From the NCBI GenBank assembly GCA_977006965.1, contig OZ345368.1:806001-870000 (forward strand): a stretch of DNA of 64,000 bases, written 5' to 3'. This document shows positions 31,530 to 41,853 of this stretch, one piece after another. Source of the DNA: Phymatolithon calcareum (Eukaryota > Rhodophyta > Florideophyceae > Hapalidiales). Under the pieces are notes generated by a model. The model was not told the origin of the DNA and searched no databases. It saw only the letters and a list, made by a program, of their open reading frames with translations. The position numbers and the translations under genes are program-made. Numbering within the stretch: position 1 is the stretch's first letter; every line of letters starts with the position of its first letter.

Positions 31530-32420
31530 CTACAACTCCGCCATACCGAGAATCTGAGCAAACTGGCGCTTCTCTGCATCACTTTCAAAGACCGCGTCAC
31601 CGGCGTGCATACGTTTGACAAGCGCAATGTCCTCCTCCATATGTTGCTTGCTGGTCGTGCCGCACAACGGCGTAACATATCCAAGCGACATGAGAAATGC
31701 ATACATAAGCGTCTGCGGCGTCAACTGCTTCCGATCCGCCATGCGTTTCACATCCGGTCTTGCGAGTGCGCTTCTGTTCGCCGACAGCGTCCAAAACGAC
31801 TGATACCACACAGAATTCGCCGCGCAGAACGCCCGCAACTTTGTATCAAAGTCCGTGGCGTCGTAGAAGCGGTTCTGCAGTACGGCGGGCTTTATACGCG
31901 CCGCTTCGTACAATTGTACAAACTGCCCAGACGCATAACAATTGCTGATACCTATGTGACGCGTCTTGCCGGCCTCCACCATTTCCTCGAACACGCGCCA
32001 TACAAGCAATGTGTCGTTCATGCTTCTTAGCGGGGAGTGCAGTACCAATGAGTCTATGTAGTCTGTCCGTAGGTTGCGGAGGGATGCGGCGACCGACTGG
32101 CGCACTTGCTCGTCTAGGGCGGCACGAGGGTCGTATGGTATACGAGCAGGGTCTTGTCCGTCTAGAGAGGTGAACTTGGTTTGCAGGAAAATATCCCCGC
32201 GCGAGAGGCCCAGTTCTGCGGCCGCTGTGCTCCAACCGTCGCCAACGCCGGGCTCGTTGTAATGTTTCGGCTGGCATGCGGTGTCGATTGCACGAAAGTC
32301 ATGGCGTATCGCCTCGGACACGAGTCGTGCGGTCTGCTCCTTCTTCCAGGCTGTGCCGTATATGAGGAAAGGTTTGGTTCGAGTTGAGAACAGCGATGTA
32401 GCTGTTGTTGCCGACGCCAT
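31530..32420 (-). CDS. Aldo-keto reductase family protein
   Basis: A 296-residue NAD(P)H-dependent oxidoreductase of the AKR TIM-barrel family. The catalytic tetrad is visible: D46 (FRAIDTA), Y54 (KHYNEPGVG), K82 (LQTKFTS) and H128 (LVLHSP). IDSLVLHSP and GKTRHIGISNCYA fit the barrel strands. ATG at 32420 gives a complete barrel of usual length, and no intron or signal peptide is seen, so it is probably cytosolic. The cofactor-phosphate loop after NRFYDATDFDTKL is atypical (WYQSFWTLSAN) and does not predict the substrate. Two perfect palindromes lie about 160 bases upstream. Confidence 0.93.
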   Translation of the reverse strand: MASATTATSLFSTRTKPFLIYGTAWKKEQTARLVSEAIRHDFRAIDTACQPKHYNEPGVGDGWSTAAAELGLSRGDIFLQTKFTSLDGQDPARIPYDPRAALDEQVRQSVAASLRNLRTDYIDSLVLHSPLRSMNDTLLVWRVFEEMVEAGKTRHIGISNCYASGQFVQLYEAARIKPAVLQNRFYDATDFDTKLRAFCAANSVWYQSFWTLSANRSALARPDVKRMADRKQLTPQTLMYAFLMSLGYVTPLCGTTSKQHMEEDIALVKRMHAGDAVFESDAEKRQFAQILGMAEL

Positions 32421-32582
32421 TGTTCATCGGAAAGAAACGCCAGGTTCAAATAGGTGTGAGCTGCATGCATCCGGTTGTTTACCAGAATAAAACCTGGGCC
32501 TGTTGATTTTTGATGGTATTTATGATAGTATTTAGGGTTTACAAATTTTTTAAGGTTTGATTTTCGATAGGTTACATCCAAA

Positions 32583-32623
32583 ATTCAAGAACTGCAGTTC
32601 TTGAATCATCCCATGGGATGATT
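32583..32623. repeat. Two overlapping perfect palindromes upstream of the reductase
   Basis: A 24-bp perfect palindrome (32583-32606, centre CTGCAG) overlaps a 20-bp perfect palindrome (32604-32623, centre CCATGG). They share AAT. Both can form cruciforms. They lie 160-200 bases upstream of the reductase ATG and could be binding sites, but nothing names a protein. Confidence 0.85.
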
Positions 32624-33445
32624 TCGCAGAATCTTCGCCAATGCTCGCGCCGCGGCGAAATTAAGGTTGCTGAGAAAAAACTATTATTAATGCCTGCGGC
32701 TGTTCACAGCTGCAAAGGAAGCTTGAGCGTCTTCTCTACGCTCCAAGACCCTGATGCCGTCACGAGTTCAATCTGGCAAAATGACGAAAGAAATTTTGCT
32801 GCACAAGTTTGTTGAACAGGTCCAGCAAATTGACAAAGCTCAAGCACTGGATCGCAAAGTTCTGGAGATTGTATTTATCGCTGAACGACCTTTAGGCACA
32901 GCTCTTATCGCATGCGAACTCACTCTTGCTTCGAATGGTGCATATTCTTCCGATTACCCGACCCATTTTCTGTCCGATTAGCATTACTGCAAAGCGCGCA
33001 AAGTGTGAACTAAACCATGCACCCCATGTTTATGCAAGCGGCGTCCCGTTCGACGGCAGCGGAACGGTGTTGCCTATGCTATGCTTATTGAGAAACTGTG
33101 AGTTGATTGTGGCAAACTCTTCAGGCCGTCTTCGAGCGGAACGTGTCCAGTGGCAAGCAGTTGACAGAGATTCATTGCGGTCTAATCTTATTCAGTGCTC
33201 TCGAGTTGACTGTTGATACTATATGCTCATCAGAGCCATGGACGACAATAATCTGTGTATCACGTGGAACTATCACAAGTGATCGTGTGGCACGACCTGC
33301 TGTTGCAATGCGATGCAGAATCACGCACCGTGCAGAATTAAGAATGTCGCGCTTCCTCCTCATCGCATGAATTCGGCGCCTATATCCCTCAGCAATCTCT
33401 CTCGGTGCCCGTGCCCTCCGCCCATGGGGCGGCAAGTCATTTCTC
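32624..33445. other. No resolved gene
   Basis: A minus-strand frame at 33172-33510 (LPPHGRRARAPREIAEGYRR..., then ATAGRATRSLVIVPRDTQII) looks coding-like and overlaps the end of the gene described next, so the true gene may extend here through a shift or intron. I cannot fix a model. Confidence 0.3.
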
Positions 33446-33950
33446 CTAGAAGCTCTGCCGTGTGACCAAAACGGCACAAATGAGCGCGCTCGGTACAATG
33501 CTGATGGCAAGAAAATTCTCTCCGGATACTAAATTCGTGCTCTGCAACTGACGCCCGTCCCGTGCATGTGTTATCGCTGGAGTGATAAGAGAAAGCGCAC
33601 GTGCTTTGCCACCGTTGCCAGTTGCGGTCTCGACCGACCCCAAACCATCCATGGATTGTTCAATGATCACTCGGTGGACGTAGAGTGCGGCTGAAGGTAG
33701 TGCAGTGGCCACGCTCGCCGCGAGCGTTGAGTAATATCGCCACATTTGACTTTTCCATTCGTTTTCATCGAAGTGTCTACAGTGGCGGCCTTTTAAGATT
33801 AATAGGCGTTGCGTCAGTCGAAATCGGGCCAAGTTGAATGCACTCACAGTGCTGAGGTGGGTGAGGAAGGGCTCGATCCGTTCAAACCTAAAAGCGAGAT
33901 ATCAAAACTGTGAATGCACACCAGATTCGGTGTACGAGTGACACCGGCCC
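33446..33950 (-). CDS. 3' part of a spliced gene, possible membrane protein
   Basis: Two minus-strand exons join in phase. An upstream exon ends at 33848 (...SFDISLLGLNGSSPSSPTSA) at a GTGAGT donor. A 71-base intron spans 33847-33777 and ends CTGTAG. The next exon runs from 33776 (HFDENEWKSQMWRYYSTLAA) to the stop at 33446. The junction codon CT|A keeps the frame. The last exon has hydrophobic stretches (LAASVATALPSAALYV and FLAISIVPSALICAVLV). The 5' limit at about 33950 is arbitrary, because the frame stays open upstream and I cannot place the start. The family is not recognised. A frame overlapping the stop downstream leaves open that the stop is a mutation. Confidence 0.35.
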
Positions 33951-34691
33951 AAGTTGTCGTGAAGCGTGATTGAGATAAGCGATGTAGGAGCGGTTGTTGG
34001 CTGTGGGACGAATTGCGACTGGCTCATGGTCATGTCCTTCGCCATTTCAGTGGTGGAAGAATACGTTCAATATCGCGGTTGCCACTGCCCGTCCACTGCC
34101 GATGCGAATGTTGCGATTGAACGATTGGGAAGTTGGAGTCCAATTTGGGGATAACGCTGCGGAAGGACTGCAGGCTGACGTTTGGTTTTAATGAAGCTGA
34201 ATACGGTTCTTACATGTCTCAATGGGTGACGTAGTGTGAACATGAACACTAAATGGGCAAGGCAACTGTGATCGGCATGTGTCCTACGATCGAGGTCAAT
34301 CAAGTTCACTATTGAGCCCATCTAAAATTTTGAATTATTTGACATAAGTTATACCATCGTTTGACACCGTCGCAAGACAGAATTCGAATGATTCGGTAAT
34401 TTTTTCCTCCCTACCACCGCCCACTCCCATCTCCGCTTGCCATTTTTTCGAAAAACGCCTTTCGACACATCATTACCACGCTAGAGGGTCGACAAACATC
34501 TTCAAATTATTGAAGCCCCACTGCGGTCAGCCGAAAGACAGTAGGAAACGCACTCTGCTTCGGACTTGCATTTATGGTATCCCATCACTTACGCAAATGT
34601 GCAAACTCAAATCGGAACCCATAAGCTTTAACTTGACGTACTCTTCTAAAACAAAAACTAAAATGCGTTGACAACTGGTGACTCGCCATCG
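33951..34691. other. Possible upstream exons of the spliced gene; otherwise unresolved
   Basis: A minus-strand ATG frame from 34321 (MGSIVNLIDLDRRTHADHSC) reaches a good GTAAGA donor near 34214, and other short coding-like frames follow. They could be the first exons of the gene at 33446, but acceptor choice is ambiguous. Confidence 0.25.
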
Positions 34692-36413
34692 TCAAGCAGC
34701 CACAACTGTGTATCCAAGGCTGCTGTCGTTGAACGTTATTCTGTAATTACCAGCCTCCGCAGGAACAGGAATATCAGTTCCGGCCTTGTCCGCAATCAGG
34801 TCACCGTTGCTGTCTCCAAAATTAGTCGCCCAATTTCCAAAAACGTCAAACTTGAATCGAGGGTTAACATTTCCAGCAAAAGAGACAGACGCTGCCTCCC
34901 ACGTGTAATTGCCCACGAGAACCATTCGTGTGCCGTTTGCCCAGTTGTTAAAACTGCCCCGCAAATACATACTCGGAAAGTTGGAGACGATTTTGGCTCC
35001 GATATGGAAAGCAGCAGCTGAAAGTGAACCAACCGTTATACTTATCTTGCCGTTATTCCCCACGCGCACGTATGGCCCAGTGCACACGCCATTTTCCCAA
35101 CCACGCAATACGTTGCAGTACGCTCCTGGTGGAAGATCAGTAGAGAATGATTCCGTGATGGCAAAATCTTCCCTGTTAATCACAACAAACGCTCTGTCTC
35201 CGCGCGCAAACGCAATAGTGTCTCCACGATTCCACCATCGTCCGACTGGTGCGTTACCTGCAACCTTGCGGAACTGCACCATTCCCGCGATTCTCGGAAA
35301 TCGGTGCTGACATATCCATTCTTCGTTCATACCACACCGCAGTTGTCCGGTGCTGTACGGCGACGATCCAGGTGGGCCCCGGTTACCGTCATTACCAAAC
35401 TGGTAGCTTGACATCACTTTCGGATATCCATAAGGCCAGGCAAGCATGAACACACTTGCAATCTCGTAACGTTGACCATCTTTAAAGTTCAGCACATTCC
35501 CTCCGCCTCCATGCCCCGGTCGTTCATTGTCATGGTTTGAAAGAAACACAACCGCCTTGTCGGACGGCATGAGACCCCATGCTTCACCAAACGTTCGTAG
35601 AGACCTCATCCGGCCCTTAATACCAATATTATCACCAATCCTCAGCCCATACTTAAATTCGGTCACATCGCCAATGCTAAAGTACTCGCTTGCACGAATA
35701 GCTTCTGAATCACCTTGATCGATAACCTCTTGAAATATGTATGGATTCCCAATAAGCCTGGATCCAATAGCTTCAAGATCACCCGGCTCCATATGTTTCG
35801 CGGCATCGTAACGAAATCCAGCAACACCGATGCGGATCAAGTCGTTGAGATAATCGGCAACTTTTCCACGGACGTAGTCCTTCTCAAGTGCGAGATCAGC
35901 AAGATTGACCAGCTCACAGTTGCGAACTTCGAAAGCATCACTGTAGTTCTGGATATCGTTGAACGGACGACCACAGAAGTGAAAATCGAACGACGAGTAA
36001 GGTACCCCAGGGTAGTTGTATTCAGTGTACGCAGTACCCGCGACTCCAACACCTTTCCCAACACTGGCCATGTGATTGATGACAGCGTCCACATAAATGT
36101 CAACACCGACAGCTTTGCATCGGCGAACCATGTCGACAAACTCCGATCTCGAACCGCTCCGAGACTCCAACTTGTAACTGACAGGCTGATACCGCGAATA
36201 CCATTGCGTACCTTGGGCGTGTTCTTGCGGAGGAGACACTTGAATCGCGGCGTAGCCTGTCTTTCCCAGAAACTGTTCGCACTCGCGCGCGATATCTGTC
36301 CAACGCCATTCGAAGAGATGTACCATAGTTCCATGCTGTGGTTTCGAGGCATATATTGATGTGGAAGCAACAAAAAAGAAAACCAAAAGGCCGAGAGAAC
36401 CCATTATGGGCAT
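34692..36413 (-). CDS. Secreted alpha-amylase (GH13) with C-terminal starch-binding-like module
   Basis: From ATG at 36413 the protein has 573 residues. An N-terminal signal peptide (MPIMGSLGLLVFFFVASTSI) precedes GTMVHLFEWRWTDIA, typical of animal-like/bacterial GH13 alpha-amylases that hydrolyse alpha-1,4-glucans. Conserved region I is DAVINH (residues 109-114). The catalytic residues are D203 (GFRYDAAKH), E229 (IFQEVID) and D295 (FLSNHDNERPGHGGG). From about residue 482 a beta-sandwich module (MYLRGSFNNWANGTRM..., YRITFNDSSLGYTV) resembles starch-binding CBMs. The open frame extends upstream to 36491 only through a TTG, so the methionine before the signal peptide was chosen. It probably acts on storage starch or external glucans via the secretory pathway. 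Confidence 0.94.
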   Translation of the reverse strand: MPIMGSLGLLVFFFVASTSIYASKPQHGTMVHLFEWRWTDIARECEQFLGKTGYAAIQVSPPQEHAQGTQWYSRYQPVSYKLESRSGSRSEFVDMVRRCKAVGVDIYVDAVINHMASVGKGVGVAGTAYTEYNYPGVPYSSFDFHFCGRPFNDIQNYSDAFEVRNCELVNLADLALEKDYVRGKVADYLNDLIRIGVAGFRYDAAKHMEPGDLEAIGSRLIGNPYIFQEVIDQGDSEAIRASEYFSIGDVTEFKYGLRIGDNIGIKGRMRSLRTFGEAWGLMPSDKAVVFLSNHDNERPGHGGGGNVLNFKDGQRYEIASVFMLAWPYGYPKVMSSYQFGNDGNRGPPGSSPYSTGQLRCGMNEEWICQHRFPRIAGMVQFRKVAGNAPVGRWWNRGDTIAFARGDRAFVVINREDFAITESFSTDLPPGAYCNVLRGWENGVCTGPYVRVGNNGKISITVGSLSAAAFHIGAKIVSNFPSMYLRGSFNNWANGTRMVLVGNYTWEAASVSFAGNVNPRFKFDVFGNWATNFGDSNGDLIADKAGTDIPVPAEAGNYRITFNDSSLGYTVVAA

Positions 36414-38496
36414 TGCATAAAGATGGGAAACGGTTTGGCAGAGGAGGAAATAGTTGAGATCGATAAGTCTCTCGATTCCCTTTTGCAGCAATCGGGGAAA
36501 TGCGGACGAGCCTTATAAGCACGATAAATTGCTGTTCCTTCGTATCGGTGGAGATCGTGTCTGTCGAATTGTTGACGCTACTTGAATTCTTACTGATGCA
36601 GATCCATATGTGGTGCAGCTCCGGTCTCTGCCTCGCCACCCAATAAACTTGACAAAAAGCCGATGGAATGCGGATGCTTTGAAAAGCAGAACCAAATATC
36701 TCGTGCTATCATAGAGCCTTGCCGATGCACCCGGTAATCGATGGAATTTTGGGAAGGGAGCTGGTGTGCGGTCGGAATCTACCGTACGTCTAGAGAGCTT
36801 GACTGTTTCGGCAGTGCTACTCTGAGGGCCAGTAACTAGTGGCTCTCAGGGACGCGTAAAACTTATTTCACACCGATGGAACCAGAGGTATGTTGACGGG
36901 CTCGCATTGTGGCTTTTCACACCTTAAAAGATTCTCTGGATGACAATTCAAACAGAATGTTCTACGTGTTAGAAACTTGCGTTGGAAGCTAAGATTAATT
37001 AGGGTTTCGCCGGCTTCATTACCCTAAGCCCGCATCGGCCGTCGAGACTCCACAGGGGTCGTCAACTAACTCAAGCATGACCAACGATCACTCAACACAC
37101 ACAGTGATATACATCCCTTATTGGACCGAGACGAGAAGAAGAAAGTGGTTCCACATGTCTTGACAGTCACTGTATATCTTCTTCTTCATTCCAACTTTCT
37201 CAGCGAATTTGAACAACGCTCACGCGGCCAGCGCAATGGCGGCCCCTGGATTTAGGACATCTGACTCGATTTATTCAAGGATGATGACCTTGAGACCCCT
37301 GTCTCTATCCCGGCCATTTCCAAAAATTCAAAGACTGAACACCATTGCTATGATTTTTCTTTTCGGGACAGTATATCAATAGGAATCGTCTAATGACGAG
37401 CGGCAGGCAGAGGAGGAGCGTGCTTACAGTTAGCTAGCAGGATTAACGCCCTGCTGTAATCTAAGTAGCGGAAAAATAAAAAGCACTGCTTACAACGGTG
37501 TAGATGCTGTGCTCGTGGCGTCGACCGGGAAGCATGCATTGGACTCACCCCGAAAAGCTAACTTTTCAGACAAATCGGCCAGCTCGCCACCCACATGTGA
37601 AGCAGATTTGACGATAGGCGCACGCGCTTTGGGAAAGAACGCCTCGAAAAATTTCACGAGCAGTGTGCGATCGTTTTTCTGCAGTGTAACACAAAGGCGC
37701 TCCAATCCTTCGACCCAGCCGATAATTCAGAAGAATCTCGTCCGAAAATGACGGCATTTTTGGCTCGGGAGAGACCCAAGTTCATTCATCTACAAGAACT
37801 GACGGCCATTATGACCGTGGCATTGACCTCCATTACACTCGGCTAACCGCTTGCTCGCCCTGACATGATTGGCTGAAATGCTTACGGCGAGGACAAACCT
37901 GGTGCAGAGCTCAGACTTGGCTCAGTTCAATGCGGGACTTCCCGCCACCCACAAAGCAGTTCAGTAGCGCCCCGTAGGACAGTGGCGAAGAGTGTCACTG
38001 GTTGCGCGAGAACGCGTTGCAGTGGTGCGAAGAGCTGTTCTGGAGTCGAGTTCATCAGGAACAAGAATAGCATGCGTGTGGCAATTACGTGTACGCCCGT
38101 CCAGCAAAAGTTATTCTTCTACACAACAGCAACGCGTACAGTTCTACTCCGGCCTTGAGACTTGGAGTCCTTCAAGTCCCGGCGCTGCCTCAAACGCGAT
38201 GCACAGCGACGCGGACGAGAGCACGTCGTCTCCACGGCGACGGGCGGCGCGATGAACATCGGAGACAACTTTGAGTGCCAGAAGGTTACGTCCACCGCAA
38301 AGCGCGGACGTCTCGTGCAGAGCACGCGATCCCGCAGATAGTAGCAAATACTCAAAGAGAAAACCGAAGAGTTGTACGGAGCATCTGTCAGACCGTCAGA
38401 AGCTGCGACAAGCGCTCGGAGCATCTCAGAGACAGCGACCACTCGGGAACAGACATGAGCAAGCGCGCGGCGCTGCGCAACCGCGTCGACGATTGC
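36414..38496. other. No supported gene; possible displaced dehydrogenase C-terminal region at 38119-38496
   Basis: Most of this stretch holds short overlapping frames. On the minus strand a frame is open from about 38556 to 38119 (AIVDAVAQRRALAHVCSRVV..., EMLRALVAASDGLT). It starts exactly where the hAT insertion ends, so it may be the downstream part of the interrupted dehydrogenase gene, read in a shifted frame. Confidence 0.35.
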
Positions 38497-39603
38497 ATTG
38501 CAGTCAGGCTTCAAATAAATATAACGGGAATTGCCGTATATTTCCGTACATGCCAATACGTACGATATTGATCAGATGATGCGATACGGAAATACGTATT
38601 GGGTTTTCCGATGCGATGTAAAGCCGTCCGCAGAATATACAGTACTTTCTATAATAAAGAGCGTTGTTGGGGCACGATTCTAAACTTACATACATTGCAT
38701 CTTTACATCTACGTATCAGTAATGTGTTGAAACAGTGAATTCAATGTTTGCGAGCGTCGCAACTGGCATCATCGTTCTCAATTCCACATCAACCTCGACA
38801 ATGGAGGACGCCATGATGACGGGTGAAGTGAATCGTCCCAAGAAACGAGCTGTCGTTGAGATGCTTATGTCGAAAAAGCCCGATACTGTGCGCGATGTGC
38901 AAGCAAGAAGCGGAGGAAGTGTCGATTCGTTGTTACACGATGTCGAAAACTACCATACTAATGCGCAGTCTGTTTTTTATGGGTGCAAACTGGGGAACAA
39001 ATATCTATCTATTGAGGCTAGTATTTCACCAGACCCATTGTTTGAGTCCGGGGTCGTGAAGATACAGCGTGGGAATGCAACTGCGATGAGTGATGCTGAG
39101 AAGGTGGCATGTGAGAAGTTAAGGGCCGAAGAAATCAGCTTGGGTAATGAGACTCCCGCTGCTGCAATGTCGGTAGTAGAGAGGATTTCAATGCGAAAAC
39201 GTCAGCGTCTGGATGAATCTCACAAGTATGTCAATTGCGATTATATATTGGGATCTGCAGCTGAGGTGGAACGCCTTTGGTCTGTTGCGAAGAATATCTT
39301 GAAGGATAACCGGAAACTAATGACTCCTTTGCTATTTGAATCACTGCTATTTCTGAAAGTGAACAAAAGTTACTGGGGTATAGAGATGGTGTGCGAAGCG
39401 ATGAAAAAGGCTCGTAGCGAGAAAGTGAAAGCTCGTATGGAAGAAGATGCGGAACAGACGGAAATTGACGTCGATGGGGAGGATGAGTAGAGTGAGTATT
39501 TAAATCTGTACGGGACGAAGAAGAGTAAATTGGAATTGAATTGTGAACGGGAATAGTAATAGAAATACGTACCCGTTATATTTATTCAAAGCCTGATTGC
39601 AGT
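38497..39603 (+). mobile_element. hAT DNA transposon, internally deleted, 8-bp target duplication
   Basis: The element at 38505-39595 (1091 bp) has 24-bp terminal inverted repeats, CAGGCTT...AATAAATATAACGGG, at 38505-38528 and 39572-39595 with two mismatches. Perfect 8-bp duplications ATTGCAGT lie at 38497-38504 and 39596-39603. The CAGG start and 8-bp duplication are diagnostic of hAT elements. It encodes only the C-terminal part of a transposase (next entry), so it is non-autonomous. It is inserted in the dehydrogenase pseudogene. Confidence 0.93.
38744..39490 (+). CDS. hAT transposase C-terminal fragment with dimerisation domain
   Basis: From the first ATG (38744) the frame gives 248 residues. 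The C-terminal segment SAAEVERLWSVAKNILKDNR, then LMTPLLFESLLFLKVNKSYW, is the hAT family C-terminal dimerisation domain. The BED zinc finger and the RNase-H-like catalytic core are absent; the N-terminal 100 residues show no known domain. The fragment is complete between the element's inverted repeats, so the deletion came before or accompanied its spread. It could be a competitive inhibitor of an active transposase or simply inert. Confidence 0.8.
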   Translation: MFASVATGIIVLNSTSTSTMEDAMMTGEVNRPKKRAVVEMLMSKKPDTVRDVQARSGGSVDSLLHDVENYHTNAQSVFYGCKLGNKYLSIEASISPDPLFESGVVKIQRGNATAMSDAEKVACEKLRAEEISLGNETPAAAMSVVERISMRKRQRLDESHKYVNCDYILGSAAEVERLWSVAKNILKDNRKLMTPLLFESLLFLKVNKSYWGIEMVCEAMKKARSEKVKARMEEDAEQTEIDVDGEDE

Positions 39604-40594
39604 GCATAAAATCGTTCCATGTTAGCCCGCCCAGCGCTGTCCTTCGGCAAGCACGTGCCGTAGTATGCATGCCCGGATGTGAGTCCGTAGGTGGGATTGA
39701 TGAGCCCTTCGCAGGTGCGTGCAATGGTTTTTAACGTGGGTTCGACATTGATTTTCTTGCCATGTCCGCGGCGGATGTGCTGTACCAGTAGATTGGGCGT
39801 TTTATCATCAGCGCAGGTGGGCCCTGATGTAGAAGATGAGTGCAAACGACTCATAAGTGCACTTGTTAGTAGAGAAATTCGAATTAAGGAGCCATGAGTG
39901 ACCAGACTACGCTACATTAGAAAACGGTTTGGAAAGCAAACCCTGTTACTCCTAGGTGAGGCGTTGGGAGCTTTTAAATAATCGTTACACATCCCCCAGT
40001 AGATTGGCCTTATTGAAGTAGCTGATCTTCCTTGTGTTAAAGGAGTTATAGATATTCTCCATGATCTCAGCCTCGTCGATTGTGCAGAGGGTCATGATAA
40101 TCATCGATGTCGTGGGGGCTGTCGCAGCCGAGAACCACTTGCCACGACGAAATTGCATCTTCCACAGCAGAACGGGCAAGGAAGAATTCCGGCTGGAAGC
40201 ACAGACGCACCGACTGGCCGACCTCCTTCTCCACGGCCGCCTTGTAGGCGGAGCAAAAGTCGATAGTGACAGTGGAGCGGATGACGATGAGGGCGTTAGG
40301 GTTGGATCGGAGGAAAGCGGTAACATTAGGGAGGGAAGTCCAGATGTAGGACATGTTGAGAGCGCCGGCGTGCGGGTCGAGCGGGGTGTTGATGCTGAGG
40401 AGAATGAAATGCACGCCGTGGAGGGTGGACAAATCGTCAGAGACGTGATGCATGTGGTAGCAATGAGAGATTTGCTGCATGCGGCTGTAGCTCGCTTCGA
40501 CACCGATGACATGATGGCCGGCGTTGGAGAATGCAAGCGCATAAGCATGACCAACAATTCCGCATCCGATTTGCACAATGGTGGAGGGAGCCAT
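39596..40594 (-). pseudogene. UDP-glucose/GDP-mannose dehydrogenase-like gene, disrupted
   Basis: The gene starts with ATG at 40594. It encodes a Rossmann NAD-binding fold (IVQIGCGIVGHAYALAFSNA with GxGxxG), VHFILLSINTPLD, and RSTVTID. After DIDDY near 40090-40110 the frame shifts, and the central domain continues as TIDEAEIMENIYNSFNTRKI. A family B insertion (39785-40007) splits the sequence within ANLL. Past it the gene resumes as VQHIRRGHGKKINVEPTLK and reaches YYGTCLPKDSAG with the catalytic Cys of the family's GxCLPKD motif. A hAT insertion at 39596 then cuts it. Such enzymes oxidise UDP-glucose or GDP-mannose for wall polysaccharides. With a frameshift and two insertions this copy is dead. 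Confidence 0.88.
39785..40007 (+). mobile_element. Family B retroelement, 199-bp copy with 12-bp target duplication
   Basis: The insertion at 39797-39995 lies between CCAGTAGATTGG at 39785-39796 and 39996-40007. It carries a C-terminal coding fragment (DVEDECKRLISALVSREIRI), a 3' UTR with CTCCTAGGTGAGGCGTTGGG and a tail CTTTTAAATAATCGTTACAC. It matches the copies at 41172 (minus) and 62717 (plus). Removing it and one duplication restores continuous dehydrogenase sequence, which confirms the boundaries. Confidence 0.93.
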
Positions 40595-40780
40595 TTAGGG
40601 TGGAGTGGGGTGGGGGAGGGAAGATGAGGGAACAGTAAAGGAATGCGTAGTTGGTGATGACTGCAGAAGATGGAGTGGAGTGGAGTGGATGAGGTGCGTA
40701 TTGTGGACGATGAATTATATTGAGAGTTGTGAGGATGAGTTATTGTGGGATAGCAAATCGGCGTGCCTCGCGCTAGTGCT
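40595..40780. repeat. Upstream region of the dehydrogenase, duplicated at 87-288
   Basis: Direct repeat of the region next to the window's first gene fragment, with the same GGAGTGG-rich composition. It probably contains the original promoter. The piggyBac-like element begins directly after it. Confidence 0.75.
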
Positions 40781-41171
40781 TATGTGACGGGAATTTCCCC
40801 TCAATTGAGGGAGTAGGAATCATTTAATTTTTGCGAACGAAAGCTACTCATTATTAGGCTCATCAAAAGCATCAAGCTCATGGATGTGTTCAGCATGCTT
40901 AGCAAAACTGTTTCTACCAGTTGAAGTGCCGCATATGTTGAATGCGGCGCCGGCAAGTTTATTACATGATGCGCACACGAGGGTATTTCCTTCACTTGGC
41001 AGACTCTGCAGTTGTTTTGAACAGTTAAAGTAGTCATTATGCCACCTGCGCCTTATTTTTCATCTTCGTGGGAGTTAAGTGGGTTTCAACACCGCCCCCA
41101 GAGCAAATGTACGTTCTGGAGAGGTGAACATCGACGAATATTGTGCGAGGCAAATGAATCCTGGTGGACAA

Positions 41172-41360
41172 GGGATATTTGATGATTTTATTTTTGAGAG
41201 CTCCCAAAGCCTCACCTTGGAGTAACGGGGCAGCTCTTGCATAATCTCTACGCTATAGTCATCTGGCTGCTCAAAACGTTCTTGATTCGTAATTCTCTCC
41301 CAACAAGAGCTCCTGTGAGTCTCTTGCACTCAAACTCAATTTCTGTACTCATCTTCGATG
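41172..41360 (-). repeat. Family B retroelement 3' fragment inside the piggyBac-like copy
   Basis: On the minus strand the segment reads EFECKRLTGALVGRELRIKN to a stop near 41248. A 3' UTR with CCAAGGTGAGGCTTTGGGAG and AAAATAAAATCATCAAATAT follows. It is divergent from, but collinear with, the copy at 39797. No target duplication was found. Confidence 0.65.
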
Positions 41361-41853
41361 ACGCTAGAGTACGTTGTAAGGCGACTAGTTCGACCACCGC
41401 GGTAATCCCACAGTAAGCACCCAACACTGATTTCCTCCAAAGGGGTGCTCGGTTGAATGTCCACCTTAGGCACCTTAAACGTGTTGTTCTTTCTCCTATG
41501 TAAAGGATCCCTGGTAGCTTGCCTTCAATAGGAATCTTCATTGATCTGCCTTCTTCTTCCTTTTCCCGTACCTTAATTGTTTCTTCTCTGGCGCCTTGTA
41601 CCACAGTATGGGGCCACAATACGGCGCAGTACAACTGTGCAATGAGCAGTTTCACCTTCCAAATCTTTTTGCTTTTCTCCCTCTGCCGTGGTCCCCATCA
41701 AGGTGCAGCATTATCTCATTCTTCCTTAGGCAGAATTCTGTACCTCGCAACCTTTCTCCGGTTTACGGTGGATGGCGATGTACGGAAGCAGACCATTCTC
41801 AATCCCAGGGCCTCCGTTGACATACCAAATAGATATGAACTTGCCAAAGCAAA

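Noticed and set aside
35715-36639. Long frames on both strands over the 5' part of the amylase gene
   Set aside because: They are shadows of the amylase, whose catalytic residues fix the true frame.
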